From assembly GCA_028023455.1 (NCBI GenBank), contig JAQFVV010000002.1:31687725-31751724 (forward strand): a stretch of 64,000 nt of DNA, given 5' to 3'. Source of the stretch: Epiperipatus broadwayi. Taxonomy: Eukaryota > Onychophora > Udeonychophora > Euonychophora > Peripatidae. The notes beneath the pieces are model-generated. The model was not told the DNA's origin. It did not search any database and saw only the letters and a list, made by a program, of their open reading frames with translations. Of the stretch, positions 33,909-45,590 are shown piece after piece (position 1 is the first letter of the stretch; each line of letters opens with the position of its first letter). A program made the translations under genes and the position numbers.

Positions 33909-33937
33909 GGGAGAGAACAAAAGAGAAGATTCATTCA

Positions 33938-34075
33938 GATTTTGCTATTGGAAGAGTGATATCAGATTTTGCGATTGCAAGGCATTCAGATTTTGCTATT
34001 GCAAGTTTCAGTCAGATCTGCTATTGCAAGGTGCATTCAGATTTCTCTTAGGAGAACTCTGTCAGATTTTGTTTG
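33938..34075 (+). repeat. Tandem CAGATTTTGC repeats in LTR leader
   Basis: The unit (T)CAGATTTTGC[T/G]ATTGCAAGG is repeated about six times with drift at 20-30 bp spacing. It lies directly downstream of the TATA box, so it would be at the 5' end of the transcript. The 3' LTR holds the same array (about 39789-39930). Confidence 0.7.
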
Positions 34076-36611
34076 TGATTTTATTCCAAAAAGTCTACAA
34101 TTATCGTCTACAAATCATGAAGAAGTTTGAACCTGCTCAAGCTAAAAATCGTATGAGTATGATGGATTCTAATATGCTCGGCTAGGCAAATAAATAGCTT
34201 TGCCTATCGCCGGGGTTCCTCAATACCAGAAAAATGCCGTAGTATTTACTCAATCGTCATCTGAACTCTGTGCCGTGTCTGGAGGACTTTTTGTGAAACC
34301 ATGCTACTGATTTCCACTTTCCTTGTCCGGTCGAACACATCTCATCAGACGGATCAAGCTACGCCCGTCGATGGAACATGACCAAGGAATAAGGACGGTA
34401 ATCATATCTCTCCTCATGAACTATTCATTATGCTACCCTTTTTGTCCATACTTTTTATAATTGCTTTCTTGAATATTTATGAAATGTTTGCTTAATGATA
34501 TTTATAATGTAACTATTTTTATTAGACTAGTTAGATATATGTATATGTGATCATCTACTTAGATATTTAACCCCTTTTCTTCGCTATTCTTCATTACTCC
34601 CATGTGTAAATATTTTAATTTCATTGCGGTTAAGTTTATTAGTTAATTGTTCATATAAAAATCCCTTTCCAGTTTTATTCATACTTGTAAAATTTAGTAC
34701 GAGTAAGTTTCTTTTTTTCTGTTTTGTTGTTTGCCAATTTGATCTCCTCGATAACGCTTCTTTTGTTCGCCATTAGCTTCTTACGTATGTCAGATTTAGC
34801 GATATACATCTTAAATGGTTTTAAACTCTGTTTTAGTGCAAAGCAATTAGAAACTGCTTTGCGGAAAATTTTTATTATTACACATTATCGAGCAGATTCG
34901 AGTTGACAATGTTTAATAAAACTGGGAAGGAAAGATTTAGACCGCAAGTATATTAATCGGATTTTCATTGTCTCATTAGTTATTCAGAAATTTTGGGGAA
35001 TAGCGAAGGCCATTAAATTATTAATAATATTTCAAATGTCATTTATTAAAGATATTTATTTCACTAAAAAGCTTGCGTTTGCTAGTTATCTTTTAATGCT
35101 TTGTTTTACTTTCAAATGATCCAGGCACGCAGAACACATATTTCTAAGTATTTTTGCAATTTAACTATTTAAGCTCCGCAGGTGTTTTTGTCCATGTATC
35201 CCGCTGATGCTAAGCTCGTGGCTTGGGAAGAAAATATCTATGCGTGTCTCAGATAGTGTTGTTGGTTCGTGGGTTAGTCTCGAGAATATACGAAGAGGGC
35301 AGGGGTCATAGTATTCTTGATTTAATATCTCGTGTATGAGTGGCCCCGAGGTACCTTCGCCTAGTATTCGAACTGGGTTAAGCCAACATACATCATCTGA
35401 CCATCACAGTAGATTTTTTTTTTTTCCGCATTCTGGCGTCCATCGTGTGGCTATTCGAAATTTTCCACACCCTGTAGGCAGCGTTTATGTTTTAAATAAT
35501 AGTATATATGTAGAATTTTTTTTGTCCTCGGATTTGTACGCATATATATAGTGATTGTTTTAGATAACACGAATAATTGTTAGTTATACGTGAATTTTTG
35601 CTTCAAGTTGTCGCAGTGGGATGAATGTCATTTTTTTTTTAAAAAAAATTTTTTTAGTACCCTGAGAAGTTTGTTTTGGTCTAATATATTTATATATGAA
35701 AAAAATATATATATATAATTTTTTCTGAGTCTTGTTTCCTAATGTGAGCAAATGTCATTTTTTAAAAATTAATTAAAAAGTTAAAGGTGTCATAAAGTAA
35801 AATTTTTTTTCCGAGTTTGGTATATATATGAAACAAATGTTTTACATTTAGAAAAGTTAACACTCCGTTAGTTTTTTTTTTATATATATATTAGTGAGAA
35901 TAAATATCAGAGTTATAGCAAGATTTTTTTTTCCCGAATGAGTAGTTTTGTCGATGGCCAGTTGCCATATTGTTGTTTATCGTATAAAGTATATACCTTC
36001 GATGAGGCGGAAGTGTCAAATATATACCCACCCGCCCTCCCTTCGTACTTTAGATTATTTTTAGTATTGCTCAAATATGAGAAGTTTTGATGTAATAATG
36101 TTTTTTTTTTTCGAAATATAGTGTATATTCGGTTGTGTTAATATTGTATTAAAAAAAAAGAAAAAGTACAATTAGATAATAGAATTTTTTCTCCGTTTGT
36201 ATAAATTTTTGTGAAGATCTTAGATAACATTTTTTTCCGTTAATTGAAATTTTTTTTTGAAGATCAAAAAGTTTTGATAAGTTCAAATTAACACGTGTCA
36301 ACGTATGGTGTTATCAAATATTTTTTTTTCACTTTCTCTGAGTTTCGTTTCTTTATATTGAATAATTGTAATCATGTAAATTTTTTTTTTCCTTTTTAAA
36401 GATTTTGAAATTACGTTTCCTCGCAAACATATATAAATTAAGTTTTGTTTCAATACTAGCAAACTTAATTTTATCTTTATGAAAAGTAAATGCGTATGTT
36501 CGTTAATAAATATATATATGAAAGTATTTTTGCATAACATATATGTCAGCCACCTTTAGTTAAGATTTTTTTTCTTCTCTCAATTCGGATTATGCTATTG
36601 AATCATTTATT

Positions 36612-36725
36612 GAGTAACCGTTAGGTGAAGACTCTTTGAGTAACCGTTAGGTGAAGCCCTTGTTTTTTAGTGATCGTTTTTGGTGAAGATTCCCTTAGTA
36701 ACCGTTTAGGTGAAGACCCCTTACA
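36612..36725. repeat. Short tandem array, 4 units
   Basis: Units begin (G)AGTAACCGTTAGGTGAAG at about 36612, 36638, 36669 and 36697. The third unit is diverged (AGTGATCGTTTTTGGTGAAG). It lies in the untranslated leader of the LTR element. Confidence 0.8.
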
Positions 36726-37095
36726 CTGTAGAGTTCTAAATTGCTGAGTAGCCTGAAATAATAGGTCTACATCTGCAATCATTGCTTCCTTGTTATAGTT
36801 GCGACCAGCGTTTACTAGCCTGAAATAATGGGAGTATGCGGTTGGCAATTTGACATCTTTCTAATAAATTCATGTACATGATAATAAAAGAAATATTTGT
36901 ATAGGTATATCTGTTTGTATATTTATATGTAGTCATATATATGCTTATTTAATGATGTACATATTCATATATATGGATGCATATGGTATACATTTCGTTA
37001 TAGTTCGGTAAAACCCGTTTTTATATAAATGTTTTTTAAACAGTTTTGATTTCAATGCGTGATTCTGTAAAATTGCGTGATAATTGTTAATCTAT

Positions 37096-37290
37096 TTCGG
37101 GTGTGACCAAAATGGTAGTTGGTTTCGATCCCAGGTTCATAATTCGGAGTGGCGGTTATCATGGGATTTTACTTTTATTTTAATTGTTTTTGTATTAATA
37201 TTTTGTTTTGTTAATCGTACTTTAGGCTGGTTAAATTTTTTTTCTGTCTTGACCAAAATGGTAGCGTGGTTTCGAACCCAGGTCAGACAT
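37096..37290 (+). repeat. Two copies of a B-box-like segment
   Basis: GACCAAAATGGTAG is followed by GGTTTCGATCCCAGG at about 37105-37135 and by GGTTTCGAACCCAGG at about 37250-37283. Both resemble a tRNA T-arm (Pol III B box). No A box precedes at tRNA distance. Confidence 0.45.
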
Positions 37291-38115
37291 GTTACCTTAC
37301 TTAGTTGTTATACGTCATAGACTTACTTAATATTGTCATTTAAAATACCATTTACTTATTCATGCAGAGATTTTTTTTGAAAGTGAAGTGAAAATCAAAA
37401 TAAATTGTAATCGCATTAAATTTTATAAACCTTATCAATGTGTGCTTGGATCATTATCCATTGATATGTATATTTGATATGGCCATTGTCTTGTTGACTG
37501 GCGCCCTTCTCAAATAAATTTGTCGGCAAGTGCAATCTCTCATATCGGATATCAAATAAACCAAACTATAGTAGATGATCAAAATAAAAATGTATGTATA
37601 GTGAGCCAAAATAATTTTGAAACATGACGTATGTATATTTTGCTCACATATTCCTTTTGAAATATAAACTTGTGTATTAATGTAAATGCATTTTTTTTAG
37701 TTGTTTCAGGTGTCGGAGAAAGTCAGGTCAAGCTGTAAGTTTATTATTTTTAATGATATAGTAACAAAGTAGCAGTGATATTTAAGTGAAATATATAAAA
37801 ATAAATAAATAAAGTGAGGAGAATATATGTAGTATAAATATTAAAACAGACACGGCAGGATTTGATATTTTTTTCATGAACAAACAGACACATAGGCATA
37901 GGTTTAAGATGGGACCTCGTGAGGTAGGCAAAGTTAATTTCTGAAAACATAAAGAATTTAGAATACTGACTTATTTTTTAAAGAACTAAGATTTTTCTTC
38001 ACATACAGGATATAGCTCCTAGATACACGTAATACAATATACTTATATAGATTGTTATTAAAATACGTTTTAGAAATAAATTGTTTTATAACAAAATAGC
38101 CAATATTAGGCAAAA

Positions 38116-38961
38116 ATGGAGGAACAGAAGAGAGGCGAAGTTTATAGGTCAATATGTACTCATAATGAACAAAAATACAATTTGGAAGATCTCGTCAAAG
38201 AAATGAGAGATGAAGATGAAATGATGATGAAAATGTTGCAAGAATTTATGAATATCACATTGCAAAGATTGAACCGTTTAGAGGCACATATGGAACTCCA
38301 TCAAGAACAGAGTATTGTGACAGAAGCATCACAAGAAGATGATACTCAAAAACAAGACTACACTGATATGAAATCCTATACTGATATGAAATCATCGAGT
38401 GATTATGAAACAGGTGAAGCCATTCACCAGTTGGACTTCTCTGAACAAATGAATGAGGATAGTAAAAAAACAGACTATCAACAGCTGTTGAACCAAATCC
38501 AGGTGCAACAAGGCAGTGAAATCTTTACTGCGACAATAATCAATACTATAACTCCTGTGGCAAAGATTAGCAACATAAAATGTTTTAAAGAAGAACCGGG
38601 TGGGAACCCTAGACACCACCTTGATAGCTTGAAAATCTGTCTACAAGTCCAGAACATGACTGAGCAACAAAAGAAGGCAAGGGATAAATTAAGACGTACA
38701 ACTCGGCATCACAAGAAGCAAAACCGGCAATATAAATTCAGGAAAGGAAACCAAGCATGGCTAAGAGACCTTAAGCCAAGTAGTAAAGCATGGAGGAAAG
38801 TTAAAAAGTTCTTCCCAATATATAAAGGTCCATATGCATTAAAAAAGAAGTGTGGAGAAAATGCTTTTCTGCTGAAAGATAGTCACAGCATACAAAGACA
38901 ATACAATGCCAGAAACTTAAAACCTTGCATACCACCGGACCCTGGAAAATATGCAAATTAA
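38116..38961 (+). CDS. Gag-like/integrase C-terminus fusion ORF of an LTR retrotransposon
   Basis: 281 codons, ATG to TAA. Residues 1-150 are acidic, Met/Gln-rich and likely coiled coil (EMRDEDEMMMKMLQEF...), with an internal repeat YTDMKSYTDMKS near 81-92. Residues 153-176, including FKEEPGGNPRHHLDSL, look like the start of a Ty3/Gypsy Gag capsid region. At about residue 186 the sequence switches to the end of an integrase: KFRKGNQAWLRDLKP, then KFFPIYKGPY and QYNARNLKP, the pattern of the C-terminal chromatin/DNA-binding module before a pol stop. Everything between (rest of Gag, protease, RT, RNase H, integrase core with its catalytic DDE) is gone, yet the frame is kept. The product cannot catalyse integration. 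It may be a deletion by-product or a conserved passenger ORF. The start is the first ATG after a stop. Confidence 0.7.
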   Translation: MEEQKRGEVYRSICTHNEQKYNLEDLVKEMRDEDEMMMKMLQEFMNITLQRLNRLEAHMELHQEQSIVTEASQEDDTQKQDYTDMKSYTDMKSSSDYETGEAIHQLDFSEQMNEDSKKTDYQQLLNQIQVQQGSEIFTATIINTITPVAKISNIKCFKEEPGGNPRHHLDSLKICLQVQNMTEQQKKARDKLRRTTRHHKKQNRQYKFRKGNQAWLRDLKPSSKAWRKVKKFFPIYKGPYALKKKCGENAFLLKDSHSIQRQYNARNLKPCIPPDPGKYAN

Positions 38962-39189
38962 AAATAGATACATACCATGTTAGACTAAATACAATACAGA
39001 CCCGATTTAAGACAGAAGATTGAATTATGGATAAACCGTTAGATATAATAAAGTAAAGAAAACACCGTAGGTAGCAACAAATTAAATATTACAGCAAATA
39101 AAGAGTAGGTTTGAACTCACCTGGCACAAAATTTTGACCTCTGACCTGAAGCAACAGCATTTTTTTTTTGCTCACTAACTATTGGGAAA

Positions 39190-41255
39190 TGAAGCAATGG
39201 ATCTGAAGCCCGATCCATGCTTCACATCTTCCTATAAACTTAATTAGTATTGTAGACCTGAATTAAGTTTATAGTTCAATATCAGCAGGGTTTTGCATTA
39301 GAGTTAAAAATAATTATGCTTATCAAATGTGTATTCTATTAATAAAAATTGCTTAACCTATTAGTCAAACATATATATACATCTAGCGTATATATATATG
39401 AGTTAATGCAAAATTCTGCTGAAATAAAATGCGTATTCTACTATAAAAAAATAATAATATATTGTTGTTCAAATTTTGTTAAAATATTTAGTATGATTTG
39501 ATTTTGAGATAAGCCCACCAACATTTCTAAAAGAATGTATATTATTAATTAGTTAAGCCCATTCAAGTCAAATTAAAGATGGCCTTCTCTTTCTTTCTTT
39601 TTAGTTAATAGAATTCAAACTTTAAGGAAAGAAATTTAGAGTAAAAAAGTAAAAGTTATTTTTAGAAAATGTTGCTTTGAAACAAAGGAGCATGGGGAGG
39701 CTTATCAAGATCTCAGATCATACAAACAATAGAAGGTAGCTAAGAAAAAAAAGTTATAAAAGGGAGAGAACAAAAGAGGAGATTCATTCAGATTTTGCTA
39801 TTGGAAGAGTGATATCAGATTTTGCGATTGCAAGGCATTCAGATTTTGCTATTGCAAGTTTCAGTCAGATCTGCTATTGCAAGGTGCATTCAGATTTCTC
39901 TTAGGAGAACTCTGTCAGATTTTGTTTGTGATTTTATTCCAAAAAGTCTACAATTATCGTCTACGAATCATGAAGAAGTTTGAACCTGCTCAAGCTAAAA
40001 ATCGTATGAGTATGATGGATTCTAATATGCTCGGCTAGGCAAATAAATAGCTTTGCCTATCGCCGGGGTTCCTCAATACCAGAAAAATGCCGTAGTATTT
40101 ACTCAATCGTCATCTGAACTCTGTGCCGTGTCTGGAGGACTTTTTGTGAAACCATGCTACTGATTTCCACTTTCCTTGTCCGGTCGAACACATCTCATCA
40201 GACGGATCAAGCTACGCCCGTCGATGGAACATGACCAAGGAATAAGGACAGTAATCATATCTCTCCTCATGAACTATTCATTATGCTACCCTTTTTGTCC
40301 ATACTTTTTATAATTGCTTTCTTGAATATTTATGAAATGTTTGCTTAATGATATTTATAATGTAACTATTTTTATTAGACTAGTTAGATATATGTATATG
40401 TGATCATCTACTTAGATATTTAACCCCTTTTCTTCGCTATTCTTCATTACTCCCATGTGTAAATATTTTAATTTCATTGCGGTTAAGTTTATTAGTTAAT
40501 TGTTCATATAAAAATCCCTTTCCAGTTTTATTCATACTTGTAAAATTTAGTACGAGTAAGTTTCTTTTTTTCTGTTTTGTTGTTTGCCAATTTGATCTCC
40601 TCGATAACGCTTCTTTTGTTCGCCATTAGCTTCTTACGTATGTCAGATTTAGCGATATACATCTTAAATGGTTTTAAACTCTGTTTTAGTGCAAAGCAAT
40701 TAGAAACTGCTTTGCGGAAAATTTTTATTATTACACATTATCGAGCAGATTCGAGTTGACAATGTTTAATAAAACTGGGAAGGAAAGATTTAGACCGCAA
40801 GTATATTAATCGGATTTTCATTGTCTCATTAGTTATTCAGAAATTTTGGGGAATAGCGAAGGCCATTAAATTATTAATAATATTTCAAATGTCATTTATT
40901 AAAGATATTTATTTCACTAAAAAGCTTGCGTTTGCTAGTTATCTTTTAATGCTTTGTTTTACTTTCAAATGATCCAGGCACGCAGAACACATATTTCTAA
41001 GTATTTTTGCAATTTAACTATTTAAGCTCCGCAGGTGTTTTTGTCCATGTATCCCGCTGATGCTAAGCTCGTGGCTTGGGAAGAAAATATCTATGCGTGT
41101 CTCAGATAGTGTTGTTGGTTCGTGGGTTAGTCTCGAGAATATACGAAGAGGGCAGGGGTCATAGTATTCTTGATTTAATATCTCGCGTATGAGTGGCCCC
41201 GAGGTACCTTCGCCTAGTATTCGAACTGGGTTAAGCCAACATACATCATCTGACC
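39190..41255 (+). repeat. 3' LTR of the young element
   Basis: About 99 percent identical by eye to 33304-35402. It lacks the segment of about 34 bp near 33451 and differs at a few single bases (for example near 39964 and 40250). The stretch before it (ATTGGGAAA) is only a weak polypurine tract. It is followed by TCTTATAT and then the rest of the interrupted LTR L0. Confidence 0.85.
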
Positions 41256-41458
41256 GTCTTATATTATTTTTTAAATCTCTGCTATTCCACTGAGCTAGTG
41301 ACAGGGGCTAACGACCGGAATCAAAATTTAAAAAAAAAAAAAAATTTTTTTTTTGACTGACGTATCTGCCTACTTTATAAATTTTTCTAGGTTCAAATGC
41401 CTAGATGGCGCCCTGTAGTGCAGATTACGTTAATTCTCCTATTCTCCGGATCGTTACA
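41256..41458 (+). mobile_element. LTR L0, second part (after the nested insertion)
   Basis: Continues L0 with the conserved LTR tail: CTGAGCTAGTGAC, a poly(A)/poly(T) core, GGTTCAAATGCC, GGCGCCCTGTAGTGCAG, and the end ATCGTTACA. Joining 33303 to 41256 restores the order seen in the uninterrupted LTRs, so the nesting is direct from sequence. Confidence 0.75.
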
Positions 41459-43202
41459 ACTTCAATAGACTTCTATTCTCAAAGTATATATTAAATATTT
41501 AGAAATAAAAGAAGCCACTGCCAGTAATTAACACACAAATAGATTTTTATTAACGCACATTTAAAATTGAAGATTAAATTTATTTTTAGATTTTAACATT
41601 AATATTTTTTTTTTAAAAAATTTAAATTACTATTTTAAATAGATCGCACAGATGGATATTTAAATTATATTTTACTTTAGCATGTTGAGCATAGATAGTC
41701 TACATAGTTTGTTTTTTTCACTTAAAAACTTATCAAAACATTCATTCAATCTCAGACTAAAAGTTTGTAGTCAACCCAATGCCTGCTTCCAGATATATAG
41801 TAGCAATCAATGCAATACGAAGATGCTAGCATAAAATCACGCCATAGGAATGTGCATCTGGCAGCGTGATATTATTTGAAGGAAATGATCCAGGTCTAGA
41901 TCAGGAAAGTGTCTCTGTCTGATTAAGAAATCATGTATATAAATTTTTTTTAAAGAGTGCTACGTATGGGGGAAAGCGGTCTTTCTGCCGTCTTATAAAT
42001 CCCTGTCCATAGAGCTAGGAGGGCTCAATGGTGCAGGAAATACATCTGCGACCATTTTCAACTATATGACTGCCTCTTTGGGGTCATGCATTCAGTTGGG
42101 CACGTTGCCCTGTATGCTAAACACGCTTCACATTGCATTAATATAAACGTCTATACATCTCTCCACTAGCACTGACACAACCACAAAACAAATAGCCTGA
42201 AATTAAAATCTGTTAAATTAAACATAAACGAATTTAAACATAGTTATTAATCTTTATCCATGCAGCTATCTACACCCAACTTTAAATTTAATACATTTTA
42301 GTTAAAACATAATACACACACACAAAAAATGAACTGGAAATGATTGCTTAAACATCTACATAAAAAAATATCAATAATTGAATTTGCATTCTTTAAGTCA
42401 GATAAGAGTTCTTATTTTCAGTTATTAATTACTTGCAAATTTTAGGAAAGTTATTAGATAGATACAATAGTTCATACTTTACGGATTTAATAGATTGAGA
42501 AGTCCATCTTCGTGATCACTTTCGTAGATTTTGTCCTTCTTTGAAATAAAACTGCGACTTGCCATGCATTTGGTCAGGAACTGTCATCCAGAGGCCTCAG
42601 CTGGTTGTCCGGAAAATTAAATTTATTGCAGACTTCCACATCGGGAAAATCTGCAATATAGCTAGTTATAACGATCTATTCATAGTCAGCTCTAAGATAA
42701 CAATTATAATAATAATTTGGCTTTTATATTTTTATTAGTCTCTTATCATTAGATCTTGAGATTCAACGAGCAAGACGTCACTAATCCATTCGTGTTTCAG
42801 TTATGGTCCGTGCTGTCATTTTCGTGTTTGGATTGGTCATTTAATTCCTTTGTATTCTCTTATCTGACCATTTAATTTATTTTACATGTCTCACGAGATA
42901 GTTTGCTTTTGAACAATCATTTAATTAATAAGACAATCATTTCCATTTTCTAAGACTATAGAAATCAACATTATTTCTATTTTTAAAATGTCAATCTTTA
43001 TATCTTTACTTTTTACAAAAAAAAATTACTTTCAAATATTTTTATTTTTTAAAAGTTTTTAAAGTTGTCCATCATACGATCTATATATACGTTAAACAGT
43101 TTTTAAATTAAGTTTTTTTTTTCTTTTTAATAAATCAATTTTTATTTATGGTCTTTTATTTTAATTTTAAAATAATGTGACGGGATATTATATTCCGTTA
43201 CA
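41459..43202 (-). mobile_element. LTR of second family (copy S2), 3' LTR of a minus-strand element
   Basis: Colinear with S1 from 17430 to 19156. It starts (minus) at 43202 with TGTAACGGAATATAAT. Its far 3' end (about 250 bp) is missing where it abuts L0. Together with the interior 43203-43888 and S3 it forms one short, non-coding element. Confidence 0.7.
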
Positions 43203-43888
43203 TATCAGTAAACTTCATCAAAAAACAAAAAAACATTAAAAAAAAAAAAAGAATTTACTTAGTGTTAGTAATGACGTTACACAAATTGATTATACTAATT
43301 TTTTTTAAAAGGACAAAACTTTGGTTATTAATGAAAAGACATAACTTTGTTAGTAATTACAAAAAGAAATGCTGACTACCTCCTCCCTCAATAGTTCCCT
43401 TTTCCCTACATTTCATTTTTAACTTAGGCAAGTCAAAGAAGTTACGTGATTTTAGACTTTTTTTTTTTTTAAATTATGATTTATATTAATTATTACATTT
43501 TATTCCTCGCATTTATTTCTACATATGCGCAATTTTCTTTCTGGCAGTACTTTTTACACAAAATTCAAACTATAACTTTACGTTAATACAAAACATATAT
43601 CTATACTCATTTCAGAAAAATTATTACGGGCTTCATTTTCAAGGTACTCGTGGTTTATTAAATATCGGACTATAACTATATGTTAATACAAAAAATATAT
43701 ACTTATTTCAAAAAAATATTATTGGCTTCATAGGTACTCGTGGTTTATTAATATCGGACTATAACATTACATTAATACACAAATATATATACTCATTTTT
43801 AAAGAAAAATCTTACTGGCATGATTTATTTTTTAAAATTCTCAGGGCACTCGTGGTTTATTAAAAGATCGTGCCACGTTGGGAGACCA
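43203..43888 (-). mobile_element. Non-coding interior of the minus-strand LTR element
   Basis: 686 bp between two LTRs, with no ORF. On the minus strand it opens with a primer-binding-site-like TGGTCTCCCAACGTGGCAC (43868-43888) directly after the S3 LTR, comparable to the TGGCGTCCCAAGTGTGG site at 51216. Three tandem units of 80-110 bp, each ending near CTCGTGGTTTATTAAA, occupy 43568-43866. Confidence 0.65.
43568..43866. repeat. Three tandem 80-110 bp units in the LTR-element leader
   Basis: Each unit has ACTATAAC..TTA, ATACAAA..ATATAT, a Lys-codon-like A-rich run, and ends in (GG)TACTCGTGGTTTATTAA. They lie just inside the primer-binding site. The homologous leader at 51290-51420 holds a single unit. 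Confidence 0.7.
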
Positions 43889-45590
43889 TTTTAACGATCG
43901 AGGGAGAAGGAGACTTCACGTAATCTGCACTACAGGGTGCCACTAGGCTACTTTGAACCTAGAAAATTTATAAAGTTGACAGATACGTGTTGTTAAGATC
44001 ACGGCCATTAGCCCTAGTCACTAACTCATAGAGTAGCAGAGATTTTAAACATTTATAAGTTTCAATAGATTTATATTCTCAAAGTATATATTAAATATTT
44101 AGAACAATAAAATAAAAGAAGCCACTGCCAGTAATTAACACACAAATAGATTTTTATTAATGCACATTTAAAATTGAAGATTAAATTTATTTTTAGATTT
44201 TAACATTAATATTTTTTTTTTTAAATTTAAATTACTATTTTAAATAGATCGCACAGATGGATATTTAAATTATATTTTACTTTAGCATGTCGAGCATAGA
44301 TAGTCTACATAGTTTTTTTTTTCACTTAAAAACTTATCAAAACATTCATTCAATCTCAGACTAAAAGTTTGTAGTCAACCCAATGCCTGCTTCCAGATAT
44401 ATAGTAGCAATCAATGCAATACGAAGATGCTAGCATAAAATCACGCCACAGGAATGTGCATCTGGCAGCGTGATATTATTTGAAGGAAATGATCCAGGTC
44501 TAGATCAGGAAAGTGTCTCTGTCTGATTAAGAAATCATGTATATAAATTTTTTTTAAAGAGTGCTACGTATGGGGGAAAGCGGTCTTTCTGCCGTCTTAT
44601 AAATCCCTGTCCATAGAGCTAGGAGGGGTCAATGGTGCAGGAAATACATCTGTGACCATTTTCAACGATATGACTGCCTCTTTGGGGTCATGCATTCAGT
44701 TGGGCACGTTGCCCTGTATGCTAAACATGCTTCATATTACATTAATATAAACGTCTATACATCTCTCCACTAGCACTGACACAACCACAAAACAAATAGC
44801 CTGAAATTAAAATCTGTTAAATTAAACATAAACGAATTTAAACATAGTTATTAATCTTTAATTATGCAGCTATCTACACCCAACTTTAATTTAATACATT
44901 TTATTTAACAGATAGAAATAAATAACCTAGTTAAACACAAACATAAATAATTAAATTAAAAAAATGGAAATGATTGAAATAGCAAACGTATATAAAACAA
45001 ATATTTATAATTGATTTAGAGTTCTATTCTTGGTCAGATAAGAGTACATTCATTTATATTACTTTTTTTGGGGGGGGATTGATTACTTATTGACGTTATA
45101 CGGTATTTAAAAGAAAGTTCAATTGGCAAAAGTTTATACTTTACAGATTCTGAGGTCCATCTTCGTGATCACTTATATAGATTGTTTGTTCTTCCCTTTT
45201 AAAAATGAAGCCGCCACTTGCCATTCCTTTTTGGTCCCTAACTGGCATAGGGAGGTCTCAACTGGTTGTCCGGAAAATCTAATTTTATTGCAGACTTCCA
45301 CATCGTGAAAATCTGCAATATAGCTAGTTATAATGACATATTCATAGTCAGCTCTCAGATAACAATTATAATAATCATTTGGCTTTTATATTTTTCTTAG
45401 CCTCTTATCATTTGATCTTAGGATTCAATCGGCAATACGTCACTAATCCTCTGGTGTTTCAGTTACGGTCCGTGCTGAATTTCTGGTGTTTGCATTGGTC
45501 ATTTAATTTCTTTGTACTCTCTTATCTGACCCTTTAATTTATTTTAAATGCCTCAAGGGCTAGCTTGTTTTCGAACAATCATTTAATTAA
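43889..45590 (-). mobile_element. LTR of second family (copy S3), 5' LTR of the minus-strand element
   Basis: Closely similar to S1 and S2, including the 'CAATGCCTGCTTCCAGATAT' and 'TGCATTCAGTTGGGCACGTT' blocks. The beginning of the LTR (right end here) is missing, replaced at about 45590 by the interior of the next, plus-strand element. Confidence 0.7.

Larger units (their letters stand above)
33304..35402 (+). repeat. 5' LTR of the young element
   Basis: Begins with a hairpin (TGAAGCAATGGATC pairing with GATCCATGCTTCA). A TATAAAA promoter motif lies at 33902-33908. It is followed by five or six tandem copies of a CAGATTTTGCTATTGCAAGG-like unit (33938-34075), and an AATAAA at 34915-34920. 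Hence U3 is about 33304-33930, with transcription probably starting just after. The 60-codon frame at 34724 begins at TTG and is present in both LTRs. I do not treat it as a gene. Confidence 0.8.
35403..38115. other. Noncoding interior/leader of the young element
   Basis: Has a possible primer-binding site at 35434-35450 and many T8-T13 tracts, often followed by CCG, at 35410-36420. It also has four tandem 26-31 bp AGTAACCGTTAGGTGAAG units at 36612-36725 and a duplicated 'GACCAAAATGGTAG...GGTTTCGA' segment (about 37105 and 37250). No protein of recognisable type is encoded. The ORFs here are chance. Confidence 0.5.
33304..41255 (+). mobile_element. Young LTR retrotransposon, internally deleted
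   Basis: Near-identical direct repeats (33304-35402 and 39190-41255) flank about 3.8 kb. The repeats start TGAAGCAATGG and end CATCATCTGACC. They differ by a handful of substitutions and one indel of about 34 bp (present only in the left copy near 33451), so insertion was recent. The interior keeps one ORF (38116-38961) that joins Gag-like and integrase-like sequence, while protease, reverse transcriptase and RNase H are absent. The element lies inside L0, and the octamer TCTTATAT appears on both sides (33292-33299 and 41258-41265), as expected if part of the target was duplicated. A primer-site-like TGGCGTCCATCGTGTGG at 35434 is 31 bp beyond the repeat end, so the exact LTR end is uncertain. 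Confidence 0.8.

Noticed and set aside
34724-34906. 60-codon ORF repeated identically at 40577-40759
   Set aside because: It starts at TTG rather than ATG and lies within the two LTRs of one young element, so identity reflects recent duplication and not selection.
36612-36725. CRISPR-like array of short repeats
   Set aside because: The units are contiguous tandem repeats with no unique spacers, in eukaryotic transposon DNA.
41256-41458. A switchable inverted segment of about 200 bp beside LTR S2
   Set aside because: It is explained as the remaining 3' part of LTR L0, cut off by the nested element 33304-41255.
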